This document shows, in pieces, positions 1-8,519 of a stretch of 64,000 bases of DNA. How positions within the stretch are numbered: position 1 is the stretch's first letter; every line of letters starts with the position of its first letter. This DNA comes from Candidatus Leptofilum proximum (lineage in GTDB: Bacteria > Chloroflexota > Anaerolineae > Promineifilales > Promineifilaceae): NCBI GenBank assembly GCA_016710325.1, contig JADJXK010000001.1, forward strand, positions 1,922,001 to 1,986,000, written 5' to 3'. The notes beneath the pieces are model-generated. The model worked only from the letters and a program-made list of their open reading frames with translations. It was not told the DNA's origin and searched no databases. Both the position numbers and the translations under genes were made by a program.

Positions 1-532
1 ACGCCTGGGGTAGTTCGCCCGGTTCCAGCAGGTAGGTGGGCGTGTCGCCCGCCTCTGTGTGCACAAACGTCTCGAAGAAGAGCAGCCCGCCGGGGCGCAG
101 CGCCTGCCGGTAGGCGGGGAAAGCGGCCCGCTCCAAAAAGCGGAAGTTGAGCAAGACATCGACACAGTTTGGGGGAAAATAGGGAGTGATGAGGTCGAAA
201 ACGGCCGTGTCTACCACCACGCCCAGCTCAGCCGCCTTTTGCCGCAGCAAGCGCAAGCCCACTTCAGAAATGTCCAGCGCCACCACCTTCATTCCCTGCT
301 GCGCGGCAAACAGGGCATTCAGCCCCACACCCGCGGCGGCATCCAACACCACACCGCCGGGGGGCAGCAGATAGGCAAAATCTTGCAGGAGCTGGCTGGG
401 GTGGCCCTGCTGTTGGTACTTGCCATCGGATTGGTAACGGCCGTTCCACCGTTCCGCGTCTGGGTGGCTACAGCGAATTGGAGAAATTAACGAATGATTG
501 CTGTCGGTTTGAAATTTGTTGGTTTCTTCCAT
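1..532 (-). CDS. Class I SAM-dependent methyltransferase, C-terminus cut by window edge
   Basis: Reads leftwards off the window from an ATG at 530-532, so only about 177 codons are present. A Rossmann-fold SAM-binding motif I (VLDAAAGVGLNALF) lies near residues 60-73, followed by an acidic strand end (VVALDIS) and a short LNFRFLER stretch typical of small-molecule methyltransferases of the TehB/UbiE-like type. Its ATG is 11 bp past the stop of the upstream dam gene on the same strand, so the two are probably co-transcribed. It has none of the DNA-methylase catalytic motifs (no DPPY or PC motif seen), so it is not the specificity partner of Dam. The substrate cannot be told. Confidence 0.75.
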   Translation of the reverse strand, partial: MEETNKFQTDSNHSLISPIRCSHPDAERWNGRYQSDGKYQQQGHPSQLLQDFAYLLPPGGVVLDAAAGVGLNALFAAQQGMKVVALDISEVGLRLLRQKAAELGVVVDTAVFDLITPYFPPNCVDVLLNFRFLERAAFPAYRQALRPGGLLFFETFVHTEAGDTPTYLLEPGELPQA

Positions 533-543
533 TCGTTGTTGTC

Positions 544-1344
544 CTATGAAAAAAGGGCCAGCAGTTCGGCCGCTTTGTCGCGTTTGTCGCCGTTGCAGCT
601 AATGTAGCGGCGCACCTCGAATGTTTCGATTGCGGCGGCCGCGTACACCTGGCGAACTTCGTCTGTATCGTGGTTGGAGATGATGACGGGGATACCGCGC
701 CGGGCCAGCTTTGCGGCCTGCCGGGCCAGCTCTTGCTGCTCGGCCCAGCCAAAGCCGTTGGCGCTGTAGCTGGTGAAGTTGGCCGTGTCGGACAGCGGCA
801 CATAGGGCGGGTCGCAGTAAACCACGTCGCCCGGCTGGCAGGCGGCCATCGTCGCCACAAAGCTGCTGTGTTGGAAGGTGGCGTGTTGGGCTTTTTGGGC
901 AAAGTGGTGCATTTCGGCGGTGGGGAAGTACGGCCGTTTATACCGGCCAAATGGCACATTAAAACCGCCCTGCATGTTGTAGCGGCACAGGCCGTTGTAG
1001 CCGTGTTTGTTCATGTACAAAAAAATGGCCGACTTGCGCCGCAGGTCGTTGGTGCTGTTGAACTCGTCGCGCAGGGCGTAGTAACGATCCTTGTGATTGT
1101 TTTCCGGCTTGAACAGAGTGCGGCAGTAGTTGATGAATGCCTCACCTTCGGCCTGCAAATGTTGGTACAGGTTGATCAGGTCGGCGTTGGCGTCGGTGAG
1201 CAGGTAACATGGGTAATCGGTGTTCAGGAACAGCGCACCGGAGCCAACAAACGGCTCAACCAGCCGCTCGCCCGGCGGCAGCAGCGCTTTGATGCGCTCG
1301 ACGATTTTGTATTTGTTTCCGGCCCATTTGAGGAATGGTTTCAT
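544..1344 (-). CDS. dam: DNA adenine methylase, Dam/D12 class
   Basis: 266 aa, a full-length member of the D12-class N6-adenine methyltransferases. It starts with MKPFLKWAGNKY (the FLKWAGGK-type SAM-binding motif), has the FVGSGALF glycine motif near residue 37, and the catalytic DVVYCDPPYVPL motif in the second half. It should transfer a methyl group from SAM to adenine in duplex DNA; GATC specificity is usual for this class but not proven by the sequence. No restriction endonuclease gene is adjacent, so it looks like an orphan methylase. The start follows directly on a TAATTGGG-word hairpin element. The downstream gene is a small-molecule methyltransferase 11 bp away. Confidence 0.9.
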   Translation of the reverse strand: MKPFLKWAGNKYKIVERIKALLPPGERLVEPFVGSGALFLNTDYPCYLLTDANADLINLYQHLQAEGEAFINYCRTLFKPENNHKDRYYALRDEFNSTNDLRRKSAIFLYMNKHGYNGLCRYNMQGGFNVPFGRYKRPYFPTAEMHHFAQKAQHATFQHSSFVATMAACQPGDVVYCDPPYVPLSDTANFTSYSANGFGWAEQQELARQAAKLARRGIPVIISNHDTDEVRQVYAAAAIETFEVRRYISCNGDKRDKAAELLALFS

Positions 1345-1345
1345 G

Positions 1346-1416
1346 GTTGGGTAATTGGGTAATTAAGGTAATTGGGTAATTGAGTAATTTGACATAATTA
1401 CCCAATTATTCAATTC
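1346..1416. repeat. Spacer hairpin element, TAATTGGG word family
   Basis: Tandem near-copies of GGTAATTGGGTAATT on the left side face the complementary word AATTACCCAATTATT on the right, forming a long AT-rich hairpin that fills the spacer between dam and the metallophosphoesterase. A second member of the family lies at 61310-61380. Confidence 0.75.
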
Positions 1417-1420
1417 CATT

Positions 1421-2194
1421 TTATCTCAACATGCTGGCCAGCAATTTTTCCAGGTGGGGCGGCTTGATGAAGGAGAGAACTTCTTTCTCCTGATGGGTGT
1501 TGTAGGCGACCGCCCGCTTTTCGACGGTCCAGCCTGCGCCCTTGCGCCAGGTGAGCAGGCCGTATTTGGCCCGTTCGTCGCCGTCGGCGGGCAGGTTGAC
1601 GGAGCTGATGTTGGCCAGGATCAGTTCGCCCCAGCGGCGCACATTGGGCATGTGCAGGTGGCCAAAGGCGATGATGCCCGCGGTGGTGGCTTCCAGCAAC
1701 GGCCGTAAATCGTCATCACTCTGCTCAAATTTTACCTGGCCCAGCTGCTCTGCCTGGAAATCGGCCGTGGGGAAGATGACCTGGTTTACGTCTAGCGGAT
1801 TGGCATGGACAATGAGCAGATCGTCGCTGGGAACGGCCGTTGGCGCAACCCGATGGCCAAACGGCAAACGCTGTAACCAGGCCACATGCTCTGGTCCGAG
1901 TTGCTCTTGTGTCCATTGGGCCACTTCATTAAACGATTCCAATCGCTGCCGCTGAGTATCGGCCGCATCATCTGGGATGTTCAGCGGAGTGTGGATCATT
2001 TCATCCGTGTTGCCGTACACAAAGATGTCTGTTTCGGCGCGTGCCAGTTCCAGGCATGCTTTAGGCCGCGGCCCCATCAGGCACAAATCCCCGGCAAAAG
2101 CGATGAGATCGGGCGCCTGCTTTTTGATGTCGGCCAATACCGTTTGCAGCGCAGTGAGATTGCCGTGAACGTCTGAATAAATTGCTATTCGCAT
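1421..2194 (-). CDS. YfcE-type metallophosphoesterase
   Basis: 257 aa calcineurin-like phosphoesterase of the YfcE/MJ0936 type. The metal-binding motifs appear in order: SDVHGN at residues 7-12, GDLC near 36, GNTDE near 63, a VHANP motif in the middle and FGHLHMPN near 176, giving the usual D-x-H, GD, GN(H/D), H and GHxH ligands. It probably hydrolyses a phosphomonoester or phosphodiester in the cytoplasm; the natural substrate is unknown. It is divergent from a VOC-family gene, and the same two families occur again as neighbours at 52481-53681. A 22-bp perfect palindrome lies in the divergent spacer. Confidence 0.85.
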   Translation of the reverse strand: MRIAIYSDVHGNLTALQTVLADIKKQAPDLIAFAGDLCLMGPRPKACLELARAETDIFVYGNTDEMIHTPLNIPDDAADTQRQRLESFNEVAQWTQEQLGPEHVAWLQRLPFGHRVAPTAVPSDDLLIVHANPLDVNQVIFPTADFQAEQLGQVKFEQSDDDLRPLLEATTAGIIAFGHLHMPNVRRWGELILANISSVNLPADGDERAKYGLLTWRKGAGWTVEKRAVAYNTHQEKEVLSFIKPPHLEKLLASMLR

Positions 2195-2225
2195 CAGGTT
2201 TCTCCTAAATTTAACGCAGAGAGTA

Positions 2226-2247
2226 GGTCAATTTTCCAAAATTGACC
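2226..2247. promoter_or_regulatory. 22-bp perfect palindrome in divergent spacer (operator-like)
   Basis: Ten-bp arms GGTCAATTTT and AAAATTGACC separated by CC, sitting between the divergent metallophosphoesterase and VOC genes. There is no T-run, so an operator is likelier than a terminator. The GGTCAATT half-site recurs upstream of the TetR gene at 37626-37633. Confidence 0.5.
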
Positions 2248-2301
2248 AACGTCTGGGGATTATCGCTGCTCTGACGTACAATCGCAAAAGGAGGTGGTAA
2301 T

Positions 2302-2694
2302 ATGATTTCTCATTTGCAGATGATTACGATTTATGTGTCCGATTTAGCGGGAGCCACAGATTTTTATGTCAACAAGCTGGGGTTTGTGCAAACGGCCGTC
2401 TTCGACGATGGCACCACACGTTTAGCCTGGGTTGTGCCGGATGCAGCCAAGGAAATCCCGCTGGCCACAGAAATTGCCCTTTACGCCCCAGATGACCCCA
2501 ACGATCCTAGAATTGGCCAGGTGAGCGGCATGGTCTTCACGGCCAAAGATGTTGCAGCGACCTATCACGAGTTAAAGTCCCGCGGTGTGCCCTTTACTAT
2601 GGAACTCGTGCGTCATGGCTACGGAGAAGGCGAAGGTGACCAGGAAGCCCGCTTTGTTGATCCCGATGGCAATGAATTTCTGCTGCACACTTAA
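2302..2694 (+). CDS. VOC-family (glyoxalase/bleomycin resistance-like) protein
   Basis: 130 aa, the normal size for a single-module vicinal oxygen chelate protein with two beta-alpha-beta-beta-beta repeats. Features seen are the opening DLAGATDFYVNKLGF, a mid MVFTAKDVAATYHEL and the terminal ARFVDPDGNEFLLHT, in which the closing Glu is a typical metal ligand. A strong Shine-Dalgarno sequence (AAGGAGGTGG, 2287-2296) precedes the ATG at a good spacing, which fixes the start. Likely a small metal-dependent enzyme or a resistance/binding protein; the substrate cannot be inferred. It is transcribed away from the metallophosphoesterase at 1421-2194. Confidence 0.85.
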   Translation: MISHLQMITIYVSDLAGATDFYVNKLGFVQTAVFDDGTTRLAWVVPDAAKEIPLATEIALYAPDDPNDPRIGQVSGMVFTAKDVAATYHELKSRGVPFTMELVRHGYGEGEGDQEARFVDPDGNEFLLHT

Positions 2695-2792
2695 GTGTTA
2701 TACTCACAAAGGGCATAATCTGACATTTGGTCACCTGGTCACCCTGTCACCTTGTCATATAATGCCTCAACCATCCCAAGGAGCGTGCATGA

Positions 2793-4283
2793 ATGGCTGA
2801 CGAAGCAAAAGAAAAAAGTGACGAGAAAAAAGAGAAGGAAAAGCCCGAACCCAAAGATAATCTGGTAGAAACGCAGCACGAGGTGACGATTAACGGCCGT
2901 AAAATCAACTACACCGTCACCTGCGGCACCATCGTGCTGAAGGAAGAGACCGAAAAAGAGGGCAAGGTAGAGGGCCACAAACCCAAGGCCGAGATTTTTT
3001 TCATTGCCTACACTCGCGATGGGGTGGAGAACCGGAAAAAACGGCCGATCACCTTTTCCTTCAATGGCGGCCCCGGCTCTTCGTCCGTCTGGCTGCACCT
3101 CGGTGTGCTCGGCCCCCGCCGCATCGTCACCGACAAAGAGGGTAACCTGCTTCAGCCGCCGTATGAGCTCGTCGAAAATGAATATTCGATCCTGGATCAG
3201 ACCGACCTGGTGTTTCTCGATCCGGTGAGCACGGGCTTCAGCCGCGCCGTGGAGGGGGAGAAGCCGCGTGATTTCCACGCCTTCAAGCGGGACATCGAGT
3301 ACGTGGGCGATTTTATCCGGCTGTATTGTTCCAGGTACGGCCGTTGGACCTCGCCCAAATTCCTGGCCGGGGAAAGTTATGGCACCACCCGCGCCGCCGG
3401 GCTGTCTGGCTACCTGCAAGAACGGCACGGCATGTACCTCAACGGCATCATGCTCATCTCCGTGGTGCTCAACTTCCAGACGATTCGCTTCCCCATTGGC
3501 AATGACCTGCCCTACATTTTGTACCTGCCCAGCATGGCCGCCACCGCCTGGTATCACAAAAAGCTGGACAAGCAGCTGCAAGCCAACCTCAAAAACACCA
3601 TTGCCGAGGTGCGCCAGTTTGCCCTGACGGAGTACACTCTGGCCTTAATGCAAGGTGCCGCCCTACCCGAAAAAGAACGGATGAAAATTGACAAAAAACT
3701 GGCCCGTTACCTGGGTCTTTCGCTGGATTATGTAAAGCGGTGCAACCTGCGTGTGCAGTATATGCGCTTTTGCAAGGAGCTGATGCGCGACAAACACCGC
3801 ACCGTAGGCCGCCTGGACAGCCGCTTTTTGGGCATCGATCGGGACGCGGCGGGTGAGCATTTTGAGTACGATCCCAGCTACGCCGTCATCCAAGGGCCGT
3901 ACACCGCCACCTTCAACGATTATGTGCGCCAGGAGCTGAAATTCGAGAGCGACCTGCCCTATGAAATTCTCACCGGCAAGGTATGGCCCTGGAATTACGA
4001 ACCGCACACAAACGAATTTGCCAACGTCGCCGAAACGCTGCGAAAAGCGATGACCATCAATCCCTTCCTGAAGGTGTACGTGGCCAATGGCTACTACGAC
4101 CTGGCCACGCCGTTCCTGGCCACGGAGTACACCATCAGTCACCTGGATATTGATCCGTCGTTGATGAAAAACATCATCATGCGGTACTACGAAGCCGGGC
4201 ACATGATGTATGCCCACCTGCCTTCGCTGGTGAAGATGAAGAAGGATATGGACTACTTTTTGGAAACGGCCGTACCCGGCTAA
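2793..4283 (+). CDS. Peptidase S10, serine carboxypeptidase family
   Basis: 496 aa alpha/beta-hydrolase of the serine carboxypeptidase family. The oxyanion-hole motif FNGGPGSSSVW lies near residues 88-98. The catalytic triad is visible as Ser195 in AGESYGTTR, Asp436 in NGYYDLATP and His470 in AGHMMY. There is no signal peptide: the N-terminus is a Lys/Glu-rich tail (MADEAKEKSDEKKEKEKPEP), so unlike most eukaryotic relatives it looks cytoplasmic. An earlier ATG at 2788 is closed at once by TGA, so the start is 2793, with AAGGAG about 9 bp upstream. It should remove C-terminal residues from peptides. The IS element begins about 40 bp downstream. Confidence 0.9.
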   Translation: MADEAKEKSDEKKEKEKPEPKDNLVETQHEVTINGRKINYTVTCGTIVLKEETEKEGKVEGHKPKAEIFFIAYTRDGVENRKKRPITFSFNGGPGSSSVWLHLGVLGPRRIVTDKEGNLLQPPYELVENEYSILDQTDLVFLDPVSTGFSRAVEGEKPRDFHAFKRDIEYVGDFIRLYCSRYGRWTSPKFLAGESYGTTRAAGLSGYLQERHGMYLNGIMLISVVLNFQTIRFPIGNDLPYILYLPSMAATAWYHKKLDKQLQANLKNTIAEVRQFALTEYTLALMQGAALPEKERMKIDKKLARYLGLSLDYVKRCNLRVQYMRFCKELMRDKHRTVGRLDSRFLGIDRDAAGEHFEYDPSYAVIQGPYTATFNDYVRQELKFESDLPYEILTGKVWPWNYEPHTNEFANVAETLRKAMTINPFLKVYVANGYYDLATPFLATEYTISHLDIDPSLMKNIIMRYYEAGHMMYAHLPSLVKMKKDMDYFLETAVPG

Positions 4284-4324
4284 ATCGCTTATTCACGACT
4301 AAATTCTAAAATTTAATTTTTACC

Positions 4325-5530
4325 TTCACTACCGGACAGTTTTAACATGGGCTCACCTCAAGATGAAAGGCAACCTTAAAAGACCTGCCCCGCCTCAAGG
4401 CATATTTGAGCCAATCATAGCCCAAGCGGAACAAACTTTTGTCCGTTCGGTCTGTCCGGTCAATTAAACAACGGAACTCTTCATGGTCGGTCACCACGAG
4501 GCCCAGGTAAATGAGCCAGAGGTAGGCCAGCGAAGAAGCCAGCAACAAGCGGGCAACGCGTTCTGGCTCAGCTAAATGACTCTTATGGATATGGAACCCG
4601 CGACTTTTCTGGTCAGAGAACAGCGTTTCAATCAGAGTACGACGCTGATAATGAGCACAAGCTTGTTGAGGTTGCGCCAGATTGGTGATGAGATAGATTG
4701 GTTTTTCATAGGGCTCATCCCACCAGGCAATCGCGTGAAGAGGACCATATTCTTGGGCAGTGAAGAGGACAGGAGAGGCAATCGTTTGGGCATTGAGCAC
4801 CGCCAGGTCAGCCAAAGGATACTGCAAATCGCCATGAGTAATGAGAACATTGGCAGCCGAACGGACAACGAAGGACCAATCCGTTTGCCTTTCTATCCAA
4901 GCCAGCAACGCTGGGCTGTCATACTCACCATCACCCAGCAGAATGACCTCGGCTTCCGGCGGCAACAGAGGCAGTATCTGCTTCAAGACCGCAATATGGC
5001 GTTCGGCCGTGGTATGGCCTTTCTTCCCTTTGTAAACCAACCAGGCCAAAGGCAAGGCGCGTTGGCGATAGACGACACAGACCATGATAGTCACGCAGCC
5101 CCGGCCCACCGTGCTGCCGTCCAAGACCAGTGTCAAGGGATGGTTGGACAAGTGCTGCAAGAGTGTACGGGCATAGGGCAGATAGTAGAAGTTCTTATCC
5201 ACATTTTCATTCTTCACCCAGCGTCGCATTCGTTTTTCCAGGCTTTTCGGCTTGGCTGGGTGGGGGATTTCCAGGCTCATGGCGCTCAAGTGCGCTTTGC
5301 CACTCAGGACAATGCCGCTGATCATCATCGCCAGAGTGACCACATGGCCTTGTTTGTGCGTAGGCATAAGCTTTTTGAGGGTTTTCAACACTTTGGTGTA
5401 CACTCGTTGACTGTCGGTCATGGGGTTGCTTCTCCTTGCTAGATTAGGCTCTAAAAAGATGAAGCTTACCTCATGACCGTCTTTTTTTCAGGTTGTTTCG
5501 GACTCCTTCTCAAAAGTGTCCGGTAGAGAA
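4325..5530 (-). mobile_element. IS4-family insertion sequence, complete, with target duplication
   Basis: About 1.2 kb. The ends match as imperfect inverted repeats, left TTCACTACCGGACAGTTTT (4325-4343) and right the complement of AAAAGTGTCCGGTAGAGAA (5512-5530), with two mismatches. The flanks are direct copies: TTTTTACC at 4317-4324 and 5531-5538, or AATTTTTACC if the right edge is placed 2 bp earlier. An 8-10 bp duplication fits the IS4 family. It encodes one intact transposase. The insertion point lies at the left edge of a CCCTCACC...GGGTGGGGGTA repeat. The element lacks the ACGGCCGT octamer that is common elsewhere. Confidence 0.88.
4342..5421 (-). CDS. IS4-family DDE transposase
   Basis: 359 aa, uninterrupted. 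The catalytic acids can be placed: first Asp in LVLDGSTVGRG, second Asp in LLGDGEYDSP, and the Glu in the IS4 signature Y-x2-R-x3-E-x6-K, read here as YQRRTLIETLFSDQK. The gene fills the element, with the stop codon at the left inverted repeat and the start about 110 bp inside the right end. It catalyses cut-and-paste transposition of its own element. No frameshift or internal stop is seen, so it may still be active. A second copy is not present in this window. Confidence 0.92.
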   Translation of the reverse strand: MTDSQRVYTKVLKTLKKLMPTHKQGHVVTLAMMISGIVLSGKAHLSAMSLEIPHPAKPKSLEKRMRRWVKNENVDKNFYYLPYARTLLQHLSNHPLTLVLDGSTVGRGCVTIMVCVVYRQRALPLAWLVYKGKKGHTTAERHIAVLKQILPLLPPEAEVILLGDGEYDSPALLAWIERQTDWSFVVRSAANVLITHGDLQYPLADLAVLNAQTIASPVLFTAQEYGPLHAIAWWDEPYEKPIYLITNLAQPQQACAHYQRRTLIETLFSDQKSRGFHIHKSHLAEPERVARLLLASSLAYLWLIYLGLVVTDHEEFRCLIDRTDRTDKSLFRLGYDWLKYALRRGRSFKVAFHLEVSPC

Positions 5531-5535
5531 TTTTT

Positions 5536-5579
5536 ACCCTCACCTGGCCCTCTCCCTGCGGGGGTCAGGGTGGGGGTAG
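5536..5579. repeat. CCCTCACC...GGTGGGGGTA hairpin repeat
   Basis: The left side reads ACCCTCACCTGGCCCTCTCCC and the right side GGGGGTCAGGGTGGGGGTA, forming an imperfect hairpin. A longer relative occupies 20150-20230. The insertion sequence landed at its left edge. Confidence 0.65.
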
Positions 5580-5625
5580 CTCACCCGATTCACCAAATCC
5601 CATAAACCAATCCTGGAGACGCCCC

Positions 5626-7134
5626 ATGTCCCGAAAACGCATGCGCAGCCGCCCCAGCCCACACGGCCCCAACCCGGAAAAAGTCGCTAAAATTACCCAG
5701 CCCAAATGGAGCTTGCCCCCCTACGAAATCGCCTCCACTGAGCAGCTTCAGCTCCTCCACGACAAATCCATGCAAATCCTGGAAGAAGGTGGCATCGCTT
5801 TCTACGACGATGAAGCCGTGCGCATTCTGGAGCAGCACCACGTCAAGGTGATCGACCAGGTGGCTTACTTCGACCGGGCGCAGGTGATGGAATACCTGGC
5901 TAAAGCGCCGTCCCAGTTTGTTTGGGCGGGGCGCAACCCAGAGCACAACGTGGTGGTGGGCGGTGATCATGTCGTTTTTGCCCCGGTGGCTGGCCCGCCG
6001 TTTGTGCGCGACATGGATCGGGGTCGGCGTGACGGCACGCTGCAAGACCTGGAAAACTTTATCAAGCTCAGCCAGATGTCGCCCTATCTGCACACCCTGG
6101 GCGCAGAAATTATCGTGCCTGCCGACGTCCCCTTTGCCTACCGCCACCTGGCAACGATGTACGCCCTGCTGGCCTTTGGTGACAAACCAGTGATGGGCGT
6201 TTACCACACTGGTCCCATTGCCGCCGATTCCCTGGCGCTGGCCAAAGCTCTGTACGGCGAAGAAACTTTACGACAAAACCACATTCTACACTGCGTGGTC
6301 AACGTGAGCAGTCCCCGCCGTCTGGATGACAGGATGCTGGGAATGCTCATCGAGTTTGCCCGCCACAACCAGATTGTGGACGTGACGCCGTTCATTTTAT
6401 CTGGGGCGATGGGACCGGTTTCCATTTTGGGCACCGTCGCCCAGCTCAACGCCGAGGCGCTGGCGGGTATCGTCTTTACCCAGATGGTCAATCCGGGTAC
6501 ACCGTGCGTTTATGGCTCCTTCCAGGCCGTGCTGGATTTGCAGAGCGGCGCCCCCGTCTTTGGTGCGCCGGAAAGCCAGCTGGCGCTCTACCTCAGCGGC
6601 CAGCTGGCGCGTATGTACAATCTGCCCTTCCGCGCCGCGGGGGCGTACGCCAGCTCCAAAATCATCGATGCCCAGGGTGCCTACGAAAGCGTGATGGCCA
6701 TGTTCCCCTCGATGCTGGTACGGCCGAATTTCATCCTCCACGCCGCAGGTTGGCTGGAAAGCGGCCTGACGGTGGGCTACGAAAAGTTTGTGCTCGACTG
6801 TGAACTGCTGGGCATGTACCATCGCTACCTGCAAAACGTCAGCTGGGAGGCGGACGAGTGGGCGTTGGATACGATCATTCATGAGGTGCCGCCGGGTGGT
6901 CATCACCTGGGCAGCAGCCACACCATGCGCCATTATCGCACCGCCTTCTACCGCGCCGAGCTGTTTGACTACGATTCGGCCGAAGCGTGGGAAGCCAACG
7001 GCAGCATCGACGCAATGCAGCGGGCCAACCAAAAGTACAAACAGCTCCTGCGCCAGTACGAGCAGCCCGCCCTGGACCCCGCCACCGACGAAGCCCTGCA
7101 CGATTTTATGGAACGGCGTAAGCAGGAGTTGTAA
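5626..7134 (+). CDS. MttB/trimethylamine methyltransferase-family protein (non-pyrrolysine)
   Basis: 502 aa, the normal length for the MttB superfamily, which transfers a methyl group from a quaternary or tertiary amine to a corrinoid protein. The frame has no in-frame amber codon, so it belongs to the non-pyrrolysine branch whose characterised members act on glycine betaine and similar compounds. Typical stretches include LHDKSMQILEEGGIAFYDDEAV near the N-terminus, a glycine-rich PFILSGAMGPVSILGTVAQLN-type segment in the middle and HEVPPGGHHLGSSHTMRHYR towards the C-terminus. No corrinoid protein or reactivase gene is nearby, so the partner must lie elsewhere. The substrate is unknown. An M20 peptidase gene follows after a word-hairpin spacer. 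Confidence 0.85.
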   Translation: MSRKRMRSRPSPHGPNPEKVAKITQPKWSLPPYEIASTEQLQLLHDKSMQILEEGGIAFYDDEAVRILEQHHVKVIDQVAYFDRAQVMEYLAKAPSQFVWAGRNPEHNVVVGGDHVVFAPVAGPPFVRDMDRGRRDGTLQDLENFIKLSQMSPYLHTLGAEIIVPADVPFAYRHLATMYALLAFGDKPVMGVYHTGPIAADSLALAKALYGEETLRQNHILHCVVNVSSPRRLDDRMLGMLIEFARHNQIVDVTPFILSGAMGPVSILGTVAQLNAEALAGIVFTQMVNPGTPCVYGSFQAVLDLQSGAPVFGAPESQLALYLSGQLARMYNLPFRAAGAYASSKIIDAQGAYESVMAMFPSMLVRPNFILHAAGWLESGLTVGYEKFVLDCELLGMYHRYLQNVSWEADEWALDTIIHEVPPGGHHLGSSHTMRHYRTAFYRAELFDYDSAEAWEANGSIDAMQRANQKYKQLLRQYEQPALDPATDEALHDFMERRKQEL

Positions 7135-7220
7135 GAGGAACACAGAGGAACACAGAGGAGGCACAGAGTTACACAGAGATTTTCTCTGTGTAACTCTGTA
7201 TTCTCCGTGTATCTCTGTGT
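7134..7220. repeat. Spacer hairpin element, ACAGAG word family
   Basis: AACACAGAGGAACACAGAGG and further copies on the left are complemented by TCTCTGTGTAACTCTGT and TATCTCTGTGTCC on the right. It lies between the MttB-family gene and the M20 peptidase gene. Relatives occur at 8519-8630 and 10399-10458, and half-elements at 14036-14085 and 45510-45553. Confidence 0.75.
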
Positions 7221-7241
7221 CCCAAAAAAGCCACAAAACCC

Positions 7242-8519
7242 ATGAACAGAATCGAACAAACCGTACTCGATAAACTAGACTTTGACGGCCTGCTGCAAGC
7301 GCTGGACCGGCTGGTGCAGATTCCCAGTTTGGATGGCTCTCCCGAAGAGCGAGCAGTGCAGGAGGAAACGGCCGTTCTCATGCAGTCGCTCGGTTTAGGT
7401 GTAGAAACCTGGGAGATCGATTTTGCCGAACTGCAAGCCCACCCCGCCTACACCGCCGAAGTGACACGCACCTCCGGGCTGGGCGTCGTGGGCAGCTACG
7501 GCCGTGGCAACGGCCCCACGCTCATCCTCAACGGCCACACAGACGTGGTGCCCGCGGGCGAACTGGATCGCTGGCACTTCCCGCCCTGGCGCGCCACCTA
7601 CAACCCCGCCGACGGCAACGTCTACGGCCGTGGCGCCCTGGACATGAAAGGCGGCCTCTGCTGCGCCCTCTTTGCCGTCAAAGCGATTATCGACGCGGGG
7701 GTGCAGCTGAAGGGACGGGTGCTGGTGCAGGCGGTGATTGGCGAGGAGGATGGTGGGGCGGGCACGTTAGCGGCCGTTTTGCAAGCGCCAGCCCCTGGCG
7801 CAGACGCAGCCATCATCATGGAGCCGACCGAGCTGATGATTGCCCCGGCGCAGGCGGGTGCCTACAACTTCCGCATCACCATCCCCGGCAAAGCCGCCCA
7901 CGGCGCGATGCGCTTCGAAGGCGTCGATCCGTTGGAGAAATTTTTGCTGGTTTATCAATCTATTTTGGATTTGGAAAAATTCCGCAACCAAGATGCGGCA
8001 CATCCGCTGTTTGGCAGCTACCCGGTGCCGTACCCCATCTGCGTGGGTAAAATTCAGGGCGGCGTCTGGGCCTCCACTGTGGCGGAAACGCTGACGTTTG
8101 AAGGGCGTTACGGCGTGAAGATAGGCGAGGACCCGGCGGCGGCGAAAAAGCAGTTGGCGGAGTGGGTGGAGACGGCCGTTCAATCCGATCCCTGGCTGCG
8201 TGAAAACCCACCGATCATCGAATGGTGGGGGGCGCAGTTTGATCCGGCGGAGATTGCGGTGGAGCATGAGATTGTGGGGAAAACGGCCGTATCCTTCCAA
8301 CAAATCACCGGCCAACCGCCCAAAATCCAGGGCATGCCCTACGGCGCCGACATGCGTTTGCTGGTCAACGTGGGCGGTATTCCTACCATCATGTTTGGTC
8401 CCGGCGACGTGCGCAAAGCCCACCAGCCCGACGAGCACGTGCCCCTTGCCCACCTCAAAACCTGCACCCAAACCCTCACCCTCACCATCCTCCGCTTCTG
8501 CCAGGTTCAAGAACAATAA
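7242..8519 (+). CDS. M20-family metallopeptidase (ArgE/DapE/acetylornithine deacetylase-like)
   Basis: 425 aa, usual for the ArgE/DapE group of zinc amidohydrolases. The metal-site motifs are in order: LILNGHTDVVPAGE (first His and Asp), GRGALDMKGGLCC (bridging Asp), VIGEEDGGAG (catalytic Glu pair), IIMEPTEL (Glu ligand) and GDVRKAHQPDEHV near the end (last His). The lid or dimerisation domain starts about residue 200 with FRITIPGKAAHGAMRFEGVDP. It should hydrolyse an N-acyl amino acid or a dipeptide in the cytoplasm; the substrate is not decidable. It follows the MttB-family gene in the same direction, 107 bp apart, separated by a hairpin element. Confidence 0.88.
   Translation: MNRIEQTVLDKLDFDGLLQALDRLVQIPSLDGSPEERAVQEETAVLMQSLGLGVETWEIDFAELQAHPAYTAEVTRTSGLGVVGSYGRGNGPTLILNGHTDVVPAGELDRWHFPPWRATYNPADGNVYGRGALDMKGGLCCALFAVKAIIDAGVQLKGRVLVQAVIGEEDGGAGTLAAVLQAPAPGADAAIIMEPTELMIAPAQAGAYNFRITIPGKAAHGAMRFEGVDPLEKFLLVYQSILDLEKFRNQDAAHPLFGSYPVPYPICVGKIQGGVWASTVAETLTFEGRYGVKIGEDPAAAKKQLAEWVETAVQSDPWLRENPPIIEWWGAQFDPAEIAVEHEIVGKTAVSFQQITGQPPKIQGMPYGADMRLLVNVGGIPTIMFGPGDVRKAHQPDEHVPLAHLKTCTQTLTLTILRFCQVQEQ

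Noticed and set aside
544..1344. Restriction-modification system
   Set aside because: Only the methylase is present. The adjacent partial gene is a small-molecule methyltransferase and no endonuclease motif is seen.
5626..7134. Pyrrolysine-containing MttB
   Set aside because: There is no in-frame amber codon in the gene, and no pyl genes are seen, so the protein is of the non-pyrrolysine branch.
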